DNA from: Bacteroidota bacterium
GTDB lineage: Bacteria; Bacteroidota; Bacteroidia; Flavobacteriales_D; Sanyastnellaceae
Assembly (NCBI GenBank): GCA_002746975.1
Contig: NVXE01000002.1
Location: 120,077 to 184,076 of the forward strand
Direction of reading: 5' to 3'
Length of the DNA: 64,000 nt
Part shown: piece after piece, positions 1 to 9,231 of the stretch
How positions within the stretch are numbered: the stretch's first letter is position 1
How the letters are laid out: each line of letters begins with the position of its first letter
Notes under the pieces: model-generated
The model's database searches: none
Seen by the model: only the letters and a program-made list of their open reading frames with translations
Told to the model about the DNA's origin: nothing
Position numbers and translations under genes: made by a program

Positions 1-1842
1 GACGATGTTTTCTGTTTTGAAGTTCGCGGAAAAGAAATAAAAATCCCTACAAAAAGGAATTCTCTTTCTAATAAAAGTATTTCTAAAGTTGCTCTTCCAA
101 CATTTAATGGATGGAGTGATTTGGTAAAATATGCCACTCAAGAAAATCTTCCTGGTTCGTTCCCGTACACAGCAGGAATTTACCCATTTAAACGTCAAGG
201 GGAAGATCCTACACGTATGTTCGCTGGAGAAGGTGGACCTGAGCGAACGAATAAGCGCTTTCACTACGTAAGTCTTGGCACGCCAGCGAAACGCCTATCA
301 ACTGCTTTTGATTCGGTAACACTGTACGGAAACGACCCTGACATACGTCCCGATATCTATGGAAAAGTCGGAAATGCCGGAGTAAGTATTTGTTGCCTAG
401 ATGATGCAAAGAAGCTATATAGTGGATTTGACCTTTGCTCCCCCACCACTAGTGTTTCAATGACTATTAATGGACCAGCGCCTATGATTTTGGCCTTCTT
501 CCTAAATGCAGCTATAGACCAAACATGTGAAAAGTATATCGCAGAAAATGGGCTTGAGTCAGAAGTAGAAAAAGTTCTTAAAGCAAAGTGGGACGATAAA
601 GGATTAGAACGACCAAATTATGAAGGAAAGCTCCCAGAAGGGAATAACGGTCTAGGGCTAATGTTACTCGGATGTACAGGAGACGAGATTCTAGATAAAA
701 AGACATATGCAAGGCTTAAAATACAGGCATTAACATCCGTAAGGGGGACCGTTCAAGCTGACATTCTCAAAGAGGATCAAGCTCAAAACACCTGTATTTT
801 CTCAACTGAGTTCGCCCTACGCCTTATGGGAGATGTTCAGCAGTATTTCATTGACGAGAAAGTTCGAAATTTTTATTCCGTGTCTATTAGTGGATATCAT
901 ATTGCTGAAGCTGGAGCGAACCCGATTACTCAACTTGCGTTCACACTTGCAAACGGGTTCACTTATGTAGAATACTACCTGAGTAGAGGTATGGATATTA
1001 ATGACTTCGGGCCTAATCTCAGCTTCTTCTTCTCAAACGGAGTCGATCCTGAATATGCTGTGATTGGGAGAGTAGCAAGAAGAATTTGGGCTAAAGCAAT
1101 GAGGGAGAAGTATGAAGCATCGCCTCGAGCACAGATGCTCAAATACCATATACAAACCTCTGGTCGCTCTCTACATGCTCAAGAAATCGACTTCAATGAC
1201 ATCCGAACTACTTTGCAAGCTTTGTATGCTATTTACGATAACTGCAACTCCTTGCACACGAATGCCTATGACGAAGCGATTACAACTCCGACAGAAGAAT
1301 CGGTAAGACGAGCAATGGCAATTCAACTCATCATAAATAAGGAGCTAGGCCTTGCCATGAATGAAAACCCTATGCAGGGCTCGTTTATAATGAATGAGAT
1401 TACAGAACTTGTAGAGGAGGCTGTGCTTATTGAGTTCGACAGAATCACAGAACGAGGAGGCGTACTAGGAGCTATGGAGACTATGTATCAACGTTCAAGA
1501 ATTCAAGAGGAATCTCTACATTATGAAACCCTTAAACACTCTGGTGAGTACGAAATAATCGGCGTTAATACATTCCTTAGCAAAGACGGATCGCCGACTA
1601 TCGTTCCTGGAGAAGTAATTAGGGCGACAGAAAACGAAAAGAAATTACAACTTAAAAATCTAGGTGAGCTTCACAAGGCAATGAATGAAGTTTCTGAGGA
1701 TGCAATATCTAAAGTCCAAAAAGCTGCCGTAACAAACGGCAACCTATTTATGGAATTAATGGAAGTAGGTAAAGTTGCATCTTTAGGTCAAATAACAAAT
1801 GCTATGTTCAAGGTAGGTGGAGCGTACAGGCGCAATATGTAA
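1..1842 (+). CDS. icmF: Fused isobutyryl-CoA mutase IcmF, C-terminal part (cut by window start)
   Basis: Adenosylcobalamin-dependent interconversion of isobutyryl-CoA and n-butyryl-CoA, in valine and short-chain acyl-CoA metabolism. The frame is open from base 1, so the 613 visible residues are only the C-terminal mutase half; IcmF proteins also carry N-terminal B12-binding and MeaI G-protein domains, which would lie upstream. The substrate-pocket phenylalanine (in MFAGEG, visible residue 74) and glutamine (in AQN, visible residue 262) replace the Tyr and Arg that bind the carboxylate in methylmalonyl-CoA mutase. This marks an isobutyryl-CoA rather than methylmalonyl-CoA enzyme. The SGYH motif (residues 297-300) carries the conserved active-site Tyr-His pair. 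A TTG at 121 is not the start. Family assignment is firm. Confidence 0.93.
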   Translation, partial: DDVFCFEVRGKEIKIPTKRNSLSNKSISKVALPTFNGWSDLVKYATQENLPGSFPYTAGIYPFKRQGEDPTRMFAGEGGPERTNKRFHYVSLGTPAKRLSTAFDSVTLYGNDPDIRPDIYGKVGNAGVSICCLDDAKKLYSGFDLCSPTTSVSMTINGPAPMILAFFLNAAIDQTCEKYIAENGLESEVEKVLKAKWDDKGLERPNYEGKLPEGNNGLGLMLLGCTGDEILDKKTYARLKIQALTSVRGTVQADILKEDQAQNTCIFSTEFALRLMGDVQQYFIDEKVRNFYSVSISGYHIAEAGANPITQLAFTLANGFTYVEYYLSRGMDINDFGPNLSFFFSNGVDPEYAVIGRVARRIWAKAMREKYEASPRAQMLKYHIQTSGRSLHAQEIDFNDIRTTLQALYAIYDNCNSLHTNAYDEAITTPTEESVRRAMAIQLIINKELGLAMNENPMQGSFIMNEITELVEEAVLIEFDRITERGGVLGAMETMYQRSRIQEESLHYETLKHSGEYEIIGVNTFLSKDGSPTIVPGEVIRATENEKKLQLKNLGELHKAMNEVSEDAISKVQKAAVTNGNLFMELMEVGKVASLGQITNAMFKVGGAYRRNM

Positions 1843-1843
1843 A

Positions 1844-2275
1844 ATGAGCTTTCTGAGAAATATTGTAAGCGTAATAATTGGAATTGCCGTTGGGGGACTT
1901 GTGGTATTCCTTATTGAGAGAAGCGGACATGAAATGTTCTCTGTATACAGTAACGTTCCAGATATTGGTGAAAAAGAGGCCTTTTCAACTTTCGTGGGGA
2001 ATCTACCTATAAAAGCTTTCCTATTATTATTACTTGCGCATAGTTTAGGTACTGTAATTGCTGCATTTATCGCAACTTTATTGTCCGGTCTAAGTCGCCC
2101 CATTCCCGCCATTACTATTGGAGTACTGATGTTATCTGCTGGAGTTATCAATCTTATCTCCATTCCCCATCCTGTTTGGTACCAAATAAGTGAGATAATT
2201 CTTTACTTCCCCGCCGCACTATTAGGATATAAATTGTCTATTGAAACTCGCAGGAAGATTACCTCACTAAAGTAA
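1844..2275 (+). CDS. Small four-helix membrane protein, unknown function
   Basis: A 143-residue hydrophobic protein with about four predicted membrane segments, near residues 3-22, 50-72, 80-98 and 113-132. The ATG sits 1 nt after the icmF stop, so the two are very likely cotranscribed and translationally coupled. A longer reading from 1817 would overlap icmF and is not needed. The 3' end overlaps the convergent CotH gene by 17 nt. No family is recognised; small conserved membrane proteins of this shape are common in Flavobacteriales. Confidence 0.75.
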   Translation: MSFLRNIVSVIIGIAVGGLVVFLIERSGHEMFSVYSNVPDIGEKEAFSTFVGNLPIKAFLLLLLAHSLGTVIAAFIATLLSGLSRPIPAITIGVLMLSAGVINLISIPHPVWYQISEIILYFPAALLGYKLSIETRRKITSLK

Positions 2276-5200
2276 CACTACCTCGAAATATCGAAGAACT
2301 TAGGTCGTGTGATCCTAATGCAGTAATTGTGTACATGTAAACCCCATCTGGAACGAAATAATCACCTCCTTGAACAGAGTTTTGGCCTATCCATGGAATG
2401 GATGGGTCTGTGGTATCGAAAACTATTTCTCCCCATCTATTGATCACCGTGAACCTATAGCTATCAGCAGTAAATCCTTGACCTAACGGAAGGAAGTTAT
2501 CGTTTACTCCATCATTATCAGGAGTGAATGCATTGGGTATAAAAAGTCTAAAATCGATTTCCTTAAAAACTGCCGTTACGCTTTCGAAAGCAACTCCCTC
2601 AAGGTCCAGAGTCATTTCAGAATTAGTCGCATTAGGGAAAGGGGCCGTTTCCTGAACTTCCCATCTATCAAACTCCCATTGATCAAAGGCATTAGCCCTA
2701 AAAATCAAGGGGCTATCTAAGATCAGACCGCTTGTCCAATAATCATCAACGTAAGCAGTATTTACAACCGTTACTGAGCCAGCACCAGCTGGTTCTACCG
2801 TAACTTCAAGTTGAGTATGATCTATGTAAATAAAATGAGCCGTAACAGAACCCGCTTCTGAAACATTGAGGTTCACATTTGGCAAGTTCACATCTGTATC
2901 TATAACATTACCCGCTGAAGTTGAGCTCCAGTGAGAAAATTCCCACCATAGACCAAACCCCACAGCTTCTATAGAATGATTGCCCACACTTAGTGATTCA
3001 ATGGAAGGATATGTCGGGATTACTTCCCCGTCCAAAACTATACTACCAGCACCCTCTGGTTCTACGTTAAAAACAATATCTTCCGGAGGAGCTGGAATTC
3101 CGAAATGAGCAATAATGCTTAAATCTCCCTCTAAGTTTAAATCCCAATTAGGGTCTGTTTCGTCAATCAAAACCGCTGAGCCAGAAACAATTTCCCAGTA
3201 TAAAAATTGGTCACCATAATTCTCTTGAGCTTCTAGGTTTACTGTTATTTCCTCAAAATAACTACCCGAAAATGGAGTCGTCACCGGTGTTACATTAATG
3301 GTATTAATACCTACATCGCCTAGTCCCACAACAGAAACCTCTAAAGTCACAGCAGTAACGTCGTAGCAATCTTCCATCCCAGACATCAACTCAGATTCAC
3401 ATCTCTCATCTATAAAATCGCGGAGTTCTTGTAGTTCAGACTGCCAGCCAGCCACATCTCCTCCCCATCTTTCGCACTGTCTAGGCATTTCAGGCTCAAT
3501 AACAAGTACCATGCTATCAAGTACAGCATTCATGTAATCACATGTGAAATATGTGTTACCCAAGTCTGCCCATCTATTGATGTATGTTGAGTAAAATGTC
3601 TCATTATCCATTAACGCATTCAGTAAAGGAACATGCCCTTGACCGCCTACATTTCCTAAAGCTTCCGGATTACATGGATCAGCAGAAGATGTAGGATCCT
3701 GTACTCCCGTATAATTTATATAATGACCAAATGTAGCATCCATATCCCATAATGCATACCTCCATCTTTTAGCTGAACCTTCAGGATGTCTGCCCCTCCA
3801 CCATGCGGTATTCCAATTCAACCAATCTACACAAACTACGTAGCTATTTAAAATGAAATAGTCAATCAAACTTAACGGATTAAGTTGGCTTTCAACGTAG
3901 TCGTAATTAGCCGCTACAGTCATATCCTCGGTTGTAGCGAAATTAATGAGCGTGTACCAATCATCACCACTACCGTATTCCTCCCAAGTCCCCCCCCATG
4001 TTTTAAGGAAATCTACAAAATGTCTCGGTTGGTTATAATACTCTGTCGTGAAATCAACGTCATCGACTTTCTCACGGTACTCGTAAACTCCCCAATACTG
4101 ACCGTTGATATAAACAATGCAACTCTCACTTGTTCTTTCATCAAGGTGAAGGTCCGCCAAATGACTCAGTGTATGCACATAGGCATCGCGTATGTGAGCA
4201 CCTGGTTCGAATGGGTAATTATCATTAGCTGCCGCTTTGAAAATTAGTCTTTGATATTTATCGCGTTGTTTGACATGGAATAACTGAGCGTCTATGGCAT
4301 AGTCGTAACCCATTTGGTCTCTAGTAATATAATCAAACCCACGTTGACTATAGGCGTTAGAATCATTTCCATGCTCATTACTATCTCCTGTAGCTTCTAC
4401 TCTGAAAGTACCATTTGAATTGAAAAATTCTATATGAGTAGGATCATTTTCGCCGAATGGCCAAGCACCAGTTTCTAGATTATCTCCACTTATAGAAACT
4501 ACAGTAATTGTATGTAAATCTGCACCGGTGAAGTAGGTGTTAGTAGTAATAAAACTTGACGCTTCAACCCCAGTTGGGTCAATTGTAATAGCTCGAATCA
4601 CAGTTGTATTCGCAATATTTATCTCTCCTGAGTAGAGTGTACTTGAAGCAGTAGGTTCGTATCCGTCAGTAGTATACCTCACCTCATACCCTGGAGGAAC
4701 GGTTATTGCTAGGTTGAGTCCAGAAGTATAAAACCCAGCTTCATCACTGAACATAGGTGTTGGAGCATATGAACTGAACATCCCCATAACATTAGATGCT
4801 TCTGGTGAAGGTGTTGTGCAAATAGACCAAACTCCACTTCCGTCAACCTCTCGTGCCCAACTATGATTTGCTTGAGTTGTTGAAATTTCTGAAATGAATG
4901 TGTATTGCTCTAAAATGGAGCCTGTCTCATCACTGAATACAATCGATTCACCAGCACATTGATTAATTTTAAAATTCGTATTTAAATTCCCCCCTAAATA
5001 AAGGTTGAGTAGAAGCTCTCCTTCACCAGAACATATTACTAATAAATACCCTCCAGCAGGCACCATAGTCCCCGCTGGTATTTCGAACTTCGTGGGGTTG
5101 AGAGGGTTATCACTCAAGAAATACCCTCCAATATCTATTCCTACAGCATCTGGGTTGTAAAACTCAATGAAATCCTCATTATCTCCCCCTATGTTTAAGG

Positions 5201-5315
5201 AATAGTTCGAGCATGAAAACTCGTTAATTACTACTTGCGACTCAACTACTGTGCTAAATATTATTATCGATAGCACAAAAAGCGATAGCTGTTTTATCGA
5301 AACTCCTCTTAGCAT
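2259..5315 (-). CDS. CotH-kinase protein with lamin-tail domain and T9SS type B sorting domain
   Basis: A 1018-residue exported protein. Domains in order: signal peptide (1-26); lamin-tail domain (about 27-170); chitobiase C-terminal-like fold (about 183-262); CotH kinase domain (about 270-640); three InlB/Big-like beta repeats (about 655-920) with YWE and HW/RW signatures; and a CHU_C type B T9SS domain (about 925-1018) with PNAFTPDNDG and NRWGE. CotH proteins are atypical protein kinases in spore coats and fungi. The catalytic aspartates are visible in CVDW (D497) and WDMDATFG (D524, D526). The gene starts 2 nt after the lysyl oxidase stop, so the two form an operon. Expected location is the cell surface or medium. 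The substrate is unknown. Confidence 0.88.
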   Translation of the reverse strand: MLRGVSIKQLSLFVLSIIIFSTVVESQVVINEFSCSNYSLNIGGDNEDFIEFYNPDAVGIDIGGYFLSDNPLNPTKFEIPAGTMVPAGGYLLVICSGEGELLLNLYLGGNLNTNFKINQCAGESIVFSDETGSILEQYTFISEISTTQANHSWAREVDGSGVWSICTTPSPEASNVMGMFSSYAPTPMFSDEAGFYTSGLNLAITVPPGYEVRYTTDGYEPTASSTLYSGEINIANTTVIRAITIDPTGVEASSFITTNTYFTGADLHTITVVSISGDNLETGAWPFGENDPTHIEFFNSNGTFRVEATGDSNEHGNDSNAYSQRGFDYITRDQMGYDYAIDAQLFHVKQRDKYQRLIFKAAANDNYPFEPGAHIRDAYVHTLSHLADLHLDERTSESCIVYINGQYWGVYEYREKVDDVDFTTEYYNQPRHFVDFLKTWGGTWEEYGSGDDWYTLINFATTEDMTVAANYDYVESQLNPLSLIDYFILNSYVVCVDWLNWNTAWWRGRHPEGSAKRWRYALWDMDATFGHYINYTGVQDPTSSADPCNPEALGNVGGQGHVPLLNALMDNETFYSTYINRWADLGNTYFTCDYMNAVLDSMVLVIEPEMPRQCERWGGDVAGWQSELQELRDFIDERCESELMSGMEDCYDVTAVTLEVSVVGLGDVGINTINVTPVTTPFSGSYFEEITVNLEAQENYGDQFLYWEIVSGSAVLIDETDPNWDLNLEGDLSIIAHFGIPAPPEDIVFNVEPEGAGSIVLDGEVIPTYPSIESLSVGNHSIEAVGFGLWWEFSHWSSTSAGNVIDTDVNLPNVNLNVSEAGSVTAHFIYIDHTQLEVTVEPAGAGSVTVVNTAYVDDYWTSGLILDSPLIFRANAFDQWEFDRWEVQETAPFPNATNSEMTLDLEGVAFESVTAVFKEIDFRLFIPNAFTPDNDGVNDNFLPLGQGFTADSYRFTVINRWGEIVFDTTDPSIPWIGQNSVQGGDYFVPDGVYMYTITALGSHDLSSSIFRGSVTLVR

Positions 5316-5317
5316 AA

Positions 5318-7726
5318 TTACTGAATGTCAAAACGACCTGAAATAGGAGCTAATCTTACTCCAGAAATATTAAAGAAATATGCTCCTGAGCTCAACTGCC
5401 TTTTCTCAATTACGTGTTGAGTTCCTCTTACTAGCTCCGTTCTTACGACTCTTCCTCTAGAGTCTATTATCTGTAAGGTGAGATCGTCGCGCATAGGGTT
5501 AGGGAATGTTATAATCGCATTAGAGGAAATAGGGTTAGGAACCACCGTTACCTTAGCTTCGATATTATTCGCTAATTGTACGGCTCCCACACAACCCTGT
5601 ATTATTTCTGTAAGAGTGTTTTGGTATAAATCACTCACAACATCGATACAACTCAAAATACATACATCTTCCTCAACGCTCTGCCAATATAACCTTAGGA
5701 AAGGTGTCCACTCGTAAAACTTCATCATGCTCTCCCCCTCGTAACTTAACCCTATCACCTCTGCACCTCCTGGAACGAAAGAAGGAGTAATAGGATAGTT
5801 AACTACATCTGCAAGTGAAATGGCTTGAGAAATTTCAATACCGCTAAATTCTAATTGATACCCTACTACCCTATTATTAGGGTTGAGGATATGTATGTCT
5901 AAGTAGCCTTGCTCCCAATTAATGTCACCAATCTGAAAGTGAGTCGTATCGTAGATATTAATAATCTCATTTACCGGAAAGTTACATTTATCGTGAAAAC
6001 CAGAGCTGTCTGGATGAGTATGTGCTTCGTTCCAGTACTGGCAACGAGACATAAGTGCTGCATCAGAAACAGTAATCTCATCGTCTTGATCAATATCGGT
6101 GCAAGACGCGACATCTATATCGTTTCCCAGAATCCCCTCAACGTAAGACACTGCGTCGGTATATTCTTGTGCACCATTTAAGTCCAAATCTCCTATTAAA
6201 GCATCACCGTTACAATTTCCATTACAATCAAATGATGATTGACCGAAAAGTGTACCAGAACAATCATAAAACGGTTCGCAATCAGTGTAAACATTCACTT
6301 GCATGCTACCCATGCTCCTATCTATGTTTAAGCAAACAGAAGCGTAATTATTTGAATAATCTGTCTCTTCACGTCCCAAAGCATCTGGTATAAAATCCCA
6401 ATTTGCTCTCACGATCAAGAAGTAAGTGCCATCTGCTACATCAGTAACGTCTATCCATTGGCAAGAAAGACCGCTGCTATAAATATCACCGCAATGAGAT
6501 GAAATTCCCATATTACTACACCCATATTGTCCAGTCCCACCATCACTACACTCTAAATCCATTACGCAAAAGCCATTTTTAAAACCTATTGGGATATACG
6601 TACCATCTAATTCGAACAAGTCATATTTTGCATATCCCTTATGATGCCAGTGATTATGACAATCAGCAAACTCGAATTGAAAATTAGAATTTGAAGGCTG
6701 ACCTATGAAATAATCTAGATCTCCTATATTCTTAATATGAGTAGTAAACCTGATTAACTCACGACTTCCGTACCCATTAAGGCATCCCTCTCCGATATAG
6801 CAATCTGACTCAGAAACCTCCATAATATCTGTCTGAATGCTATTAACTATTGCCTGTTCTACTACTATTAGGTCAGGCCCTGTACAATCAGGGTCTCCTG
6901 GATAAATACAAGATCCATTATCAACCTCTGCTTGAGGATTGTAATTACAAGCTTCTATATCGGTACATCCTGCTGGAGGTCCCATAAATGTATGAACCCA
7001 ATCCCAATTTACCGTACAACCTTCTAAAGAGTACCAACGAATCCAATAAGTAACTCCCCCTTCTAAAAGCATTGTTTGGCTTGCTTCCTCACCACAACCA
7101 CCTTGATTATCATCGTAATAAATTGTACCAATGTTTGTGTCATCGAAGTTGCTCATATTGCAGTATTCATATACATATAGCTTCGTGTCACATCCTGTGC
7201 CGCAACTACTGAAATTGTACATCCCGTTATTTGCTGGTGTAAATGTGTACCAAAAGTCATTCCCCACTTGTGTAATAACATCCCCCATTTCAGAAGGCTC
7301 AGTGAGCTCTACAGCATCGTTACATGTAGTTCCTGGTGAGCACTCGAACGAAACTGCATCACCGTAATTATAATTCCCCCCGGAAGCTATTTCTACTCCA
7401 TTAAAATAAATCCAGTACCCCCCTGGTTCGAAAATTCCATCTCCAAAAGAATCGAAGATTTCAAATTCAAAGCACGGCAACTCTTCAACTACTTCGACAC
7501 AGATAGTATCTCCAACAGAACTTCCTGAAGCGATTTCATTCCCAGCTACATTTAGGTTCCAACTGATTTCTTGAGGATATCCATCAGAAATAATTTCTAC
7601 TATTATTTCTGATTGTCCGTCGGGACATGACGATTGAGCTAAAAAAGAATTAGAAAAAGTAAAATAAATAATAACGAAAGCAAGTGCAAATGACGAGCTC
7701 TTCACAAGGCTTAGTAGATTTTTCAT
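5318..7726 (-). CDS. Secreted lysyl oxidase with dockerin-like module and T9SS type A tail
   Basis: An 802-residue protein predicted to oxidise peptidyl lysine to allysine with copper and a lysine tyrosylquinone cofactor. It has a signal peptide ending LAQ (about residue 31), a beta domain rich in CF/GDG motifs, one Cys-bracketed ACNYN...NGSC repeat (about 254-273), and a lysyl oxidase domain (about 285-470). That domain has copper histidines in CHNHWHH (357, 359, 361). K383 (KNGFC) and Y416 (6 before CQWIDVTDV) match human Lys320 and Tyr355; DYSNN also matches. Then follow a dockerin-like EF-hand pair (about 507-562), a beta domain and a type A sorting domain from about 725. ATG 7726 is preferred over the TTG at 7744. 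First gene of an operon with the CotH kinase. Confidence 0.92.
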   Translation of the reverse strand: MKNLLSLVKSSSFALAFVIIYFTFSNSFLAQSSCPDGQSEIIVEIISDGYPQEISWNLNVAGNEIASGSSVGDTICVEVVEELPCFEFEIFDSFGDGIFEPGGYWIYFNGVEIASGGNYNYGDAVSFECSPGTTCNDAVELTEPSEMGDVITQVGNDFWYTFTPANNGMYNFSSCGTGCDTKLYVYEYCNMSNFDDTNIGTIYYDDNQGGCGEEASQTMLLEGGVTYWIRWYSLEGCTVNWDWVHTFMGPPAGCTDIEACNYNPQAEVDNGSCIYPGDPDCTGPDLIVVEQAIVNSIQTDIMEVSESDCYIGEGCLNGYGSRELIRFTTHIKNIGDLDYFIGQPSNSNFQFEFADCHNHWHHKGYAKYDLFELDGTYIPIGFKNGFCVMDLECSDGGTGQYGCSNMGISSHCGDIYSSGLSCQWIDVTDVADGTYFLIVRANWDFIPDALGREETDYSNNYASVCLNIDRSMGSMQVNVYTDCEPFYDCSGTLFGQSSFDCNGNCNGDALIGDLDLNGAQEYTDAVSYVEGILGNDIDVASCTDIDQDDEITVSDAALMSRCQYWNEAHTHPDSSGFHDKCNFPVNEIINIYDTTHFQIGDINWEQGYLDIHILNPNNRVVGYQLEFSGIEISQAISLADVVNYPITPSFVPGGAEVIGLSYEGESMMKFYEWTPFLRLYWQSVEEDVCILSCIDVVSDLYQNTLTEIIQGCVGAVQLANNIEAKVTVVPNPISSNAIITFPNPMRDDLTLQIIDSRGRVVRTELVRGTQHVIEKRQLSSGAYFFNISGVRLAPISGRFDIQ

Positions 7727-7789
7727 TAATAGTGTAGGTTTCAATTACAGGCAACAATTTGCAAAATACACTATTTTACTTAATTACGC

Positions 7790-9004
7790 TTAAAATCTAC
7801 GCATAGGAATTATAGCTATTTCTGCTACATTTACATTTGTTCCACCTATAATAGTTTGAATCCCTCCTTTACCCTCATCAGAAAAATTAATGAAAGTTCC
7901 TAAATATCCAACATTCATAAACTGATCAGAAGTCCAGTATTCTCCAAATTCCCAATTGTTTATATATTGAGTAAAATCAAATGATTCACCTGATGTTAAT
8001 AGCATTAATTCATCTGGAGAAGGTAAAAACCAATCAGATAAACCACCCCCTAAGTAATTTGATGCTGAAAGAGCTGCATAAACTTCTGAAATCTCTTCAC
8101 ATCCTGTGTCTAAAATTATTTGAGTATTTATCTCACCGGAACCTATGGCATTTGTCAATCCTGAGATACTGGAAGAGTAACAACCCCATATTTGGGGAGA
8201 GAGTATCTCCGATGAAACTTCGAGGTATCTCCAACAGTCGTAGCTAGAATTATTGTAATTAGTATAGATATAAGTACCATTATCGTAAATAATAACCCCA
8301 CCTCCAGGACCAATATCGCCTACGCTATAACCTCCAATAGGATTACATGATTCTTGATCAATATTATCACAAATACCATCATTATCTAAGTCTTCTTCAC
8401 AAAATCCACCACATATTCCAAGTGCATCTAATTGACTTCCCTGACAATCACAGTCACCTTCATTAATATATTCACAGCTACCATTATCAATTATTGAAGT
8501 TGAATTAAAATTGCACGCTTCGGGGTCTATACATCCGTAGCAATCGTATGTACAAGACCCATCATCGTTAGTCGAGCCTATCATATAATTACATGCTAAT
8601 GGAGCTGTACATCCCGATATTATTTCTTCTCCCCCTAAACAAATACTTTCTAAGCAAGGAAAGGCATCTAATAAAATATCCGCAGGATAACTCCATTTAG
8701 GAATGCCATTATAAACACTTAAGATTTGGCCTTCAGCCCCTATAGGCAGTCGAATCCAAGCAGAGTCCATATCCCCTGATTCATTTTCGTATACATCGTA
8801 ATACAATAAATCACCAGGTTCAGAAACATCATCTGAAAAAGACCATGGTTGACCATAAAGATCTAAAAAATAGAGTAAATCTGTTAGCTCGATAAACGCA
8901 TTAGAATCGACGTCAGGATTATAGGGGAAGGCTGGTACTTGGGCAAGTGACAGTTGTGTAAAGCACAACAAGCCCCCTAAAAGGGTTATTGGTAAAGTTT
9001 TCAT
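7790..9004 (-). CDS. Secreted protein with Cys repeats and a DUF1566-like C-terminal domain
   Basis: A 404-residue exported protein with a signal peptide (residues 1-21, ending LAQ). A dockerin-like helix-loop (NPDVDSN ... TDLLYFLDLYG) follows; the same module ends the large repeat protein at 20669-23539. Two copies of the Cys-bracketed ACNY/F...DGSC repeat come next. The C-terminal half, from about residue 223, starts GDIGPGGGVIIY and contains WRYLE and DWFLPSPDEL, typical of DUF1566/Lcl-like domains of surface proteins. No T9SS tail is evident. It ends 63 nt before the lysyl oxidase gene on the same strand and may belong to that operon. Molecular function is unknown. Confidence 0.82.
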   Translation of the reverse strand: MKTLPITLLGGLLCFTQLSLAQVPAFPYNPDVDSNAFIELTDLLYFLDLYGQPWSFSDDVSEPGDLLYYDVYENESGDMDSAWIRLPIGAEGQILSVYNGIPKWSYPADILLDAFPCLESICLGGEEIISGCTAPLACNYMIGSTNDDGSCTYDCYGCIDPEACNFNSTSIIDNGSCEYINEGDCDCQGSQLDALGICGGFCEEDLDNDGICDNIDQESCNPIGGYSVGDIGPGGGVIIYDNGTYIYTNYNNSSYDCWRYLEVSSEILSPQIWGCYSSSISGLTNAIGSGEINTQIILDTGCEEISEVYAALSASNYLGGGLSDWFLPSPDELMLLTSGESFDFTQYINNWEFGEYWTSDQFMNVGYLGTFINFSDEGKGGIQTIIGGTNVNVAEIAIIPMRRF

Positions 9005-9093
9005 TCAGAGCACAATATATATCCAACAATGCTCTAATTCAAAAAAAAGGACATCAAAACATTTTTATCATGTTCTATATGTATGCCAACACG

Positions 9094-9101
9094 TATCTTT
9101 A
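9094..9101 (+). promoter_or_regulatory. Possible -7 element for the small membrane peptide
   Basis: TATCTTTA differs from the Bacteroidota TAnnTTTG octamer only in the last base and lies 21 nt before the ATG at 9123, in an otherwise gene-free gap. Assigned only by resemblance to the stronger octamers elsewhere in the window. Confidence 0.3.
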
Positions 9102-9122
9102 CAAAAATTATTATTTATTGAA

Positions 9123-9227
9123 ATGTCACATCACGAAGAACCACAACAAAACGAAATTGGAGGACCAGTAACTTTTGCTTTGATAGTGTTTGCAATAGTA
9201 ATAATTGCTATTGCATTTATGTCGTAA
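9123..9227 (+). CDS. 34-residue single-pass membrane peptide
   Basis: A short reading frame with an ATG start and TAA stop. It encodes a polar His/Glu/Gln-rich N-terminus (starting MSHHEEPQQN) and then one unbroken hydrophobic helix of about 20 residues (VTFALIVFAIVIIAIAFM). It sits alone between the divergent DUF1566 gene and the convergent DPP11 gene. The clean polar-then-helix layout resembles small subunits of respiratory complexes, but I recognise no family. It ends 4 nt before the DPP11 stop. Coding status is inferred from composition and position only. Confidence 0.5.
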   Translation: MSHHEEPQQNEIGGPVTFALIVFAIVIIAIAFMS

Positions 9228-9231
9228 AGGC

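Noticed and set aside
121-124. TTG at 121 as the IcmF start
   Set aside because: The reading frame is open to base 1 and residues before it match IcmF linker sequence, so the gene begins outside the window.
7726-7744. TTG start at 7744 for the lysyl oxidase
   Set aside because: The ATG at 7726 gives a standard signal peptide directly, and no promoter or RBS supports TTG.
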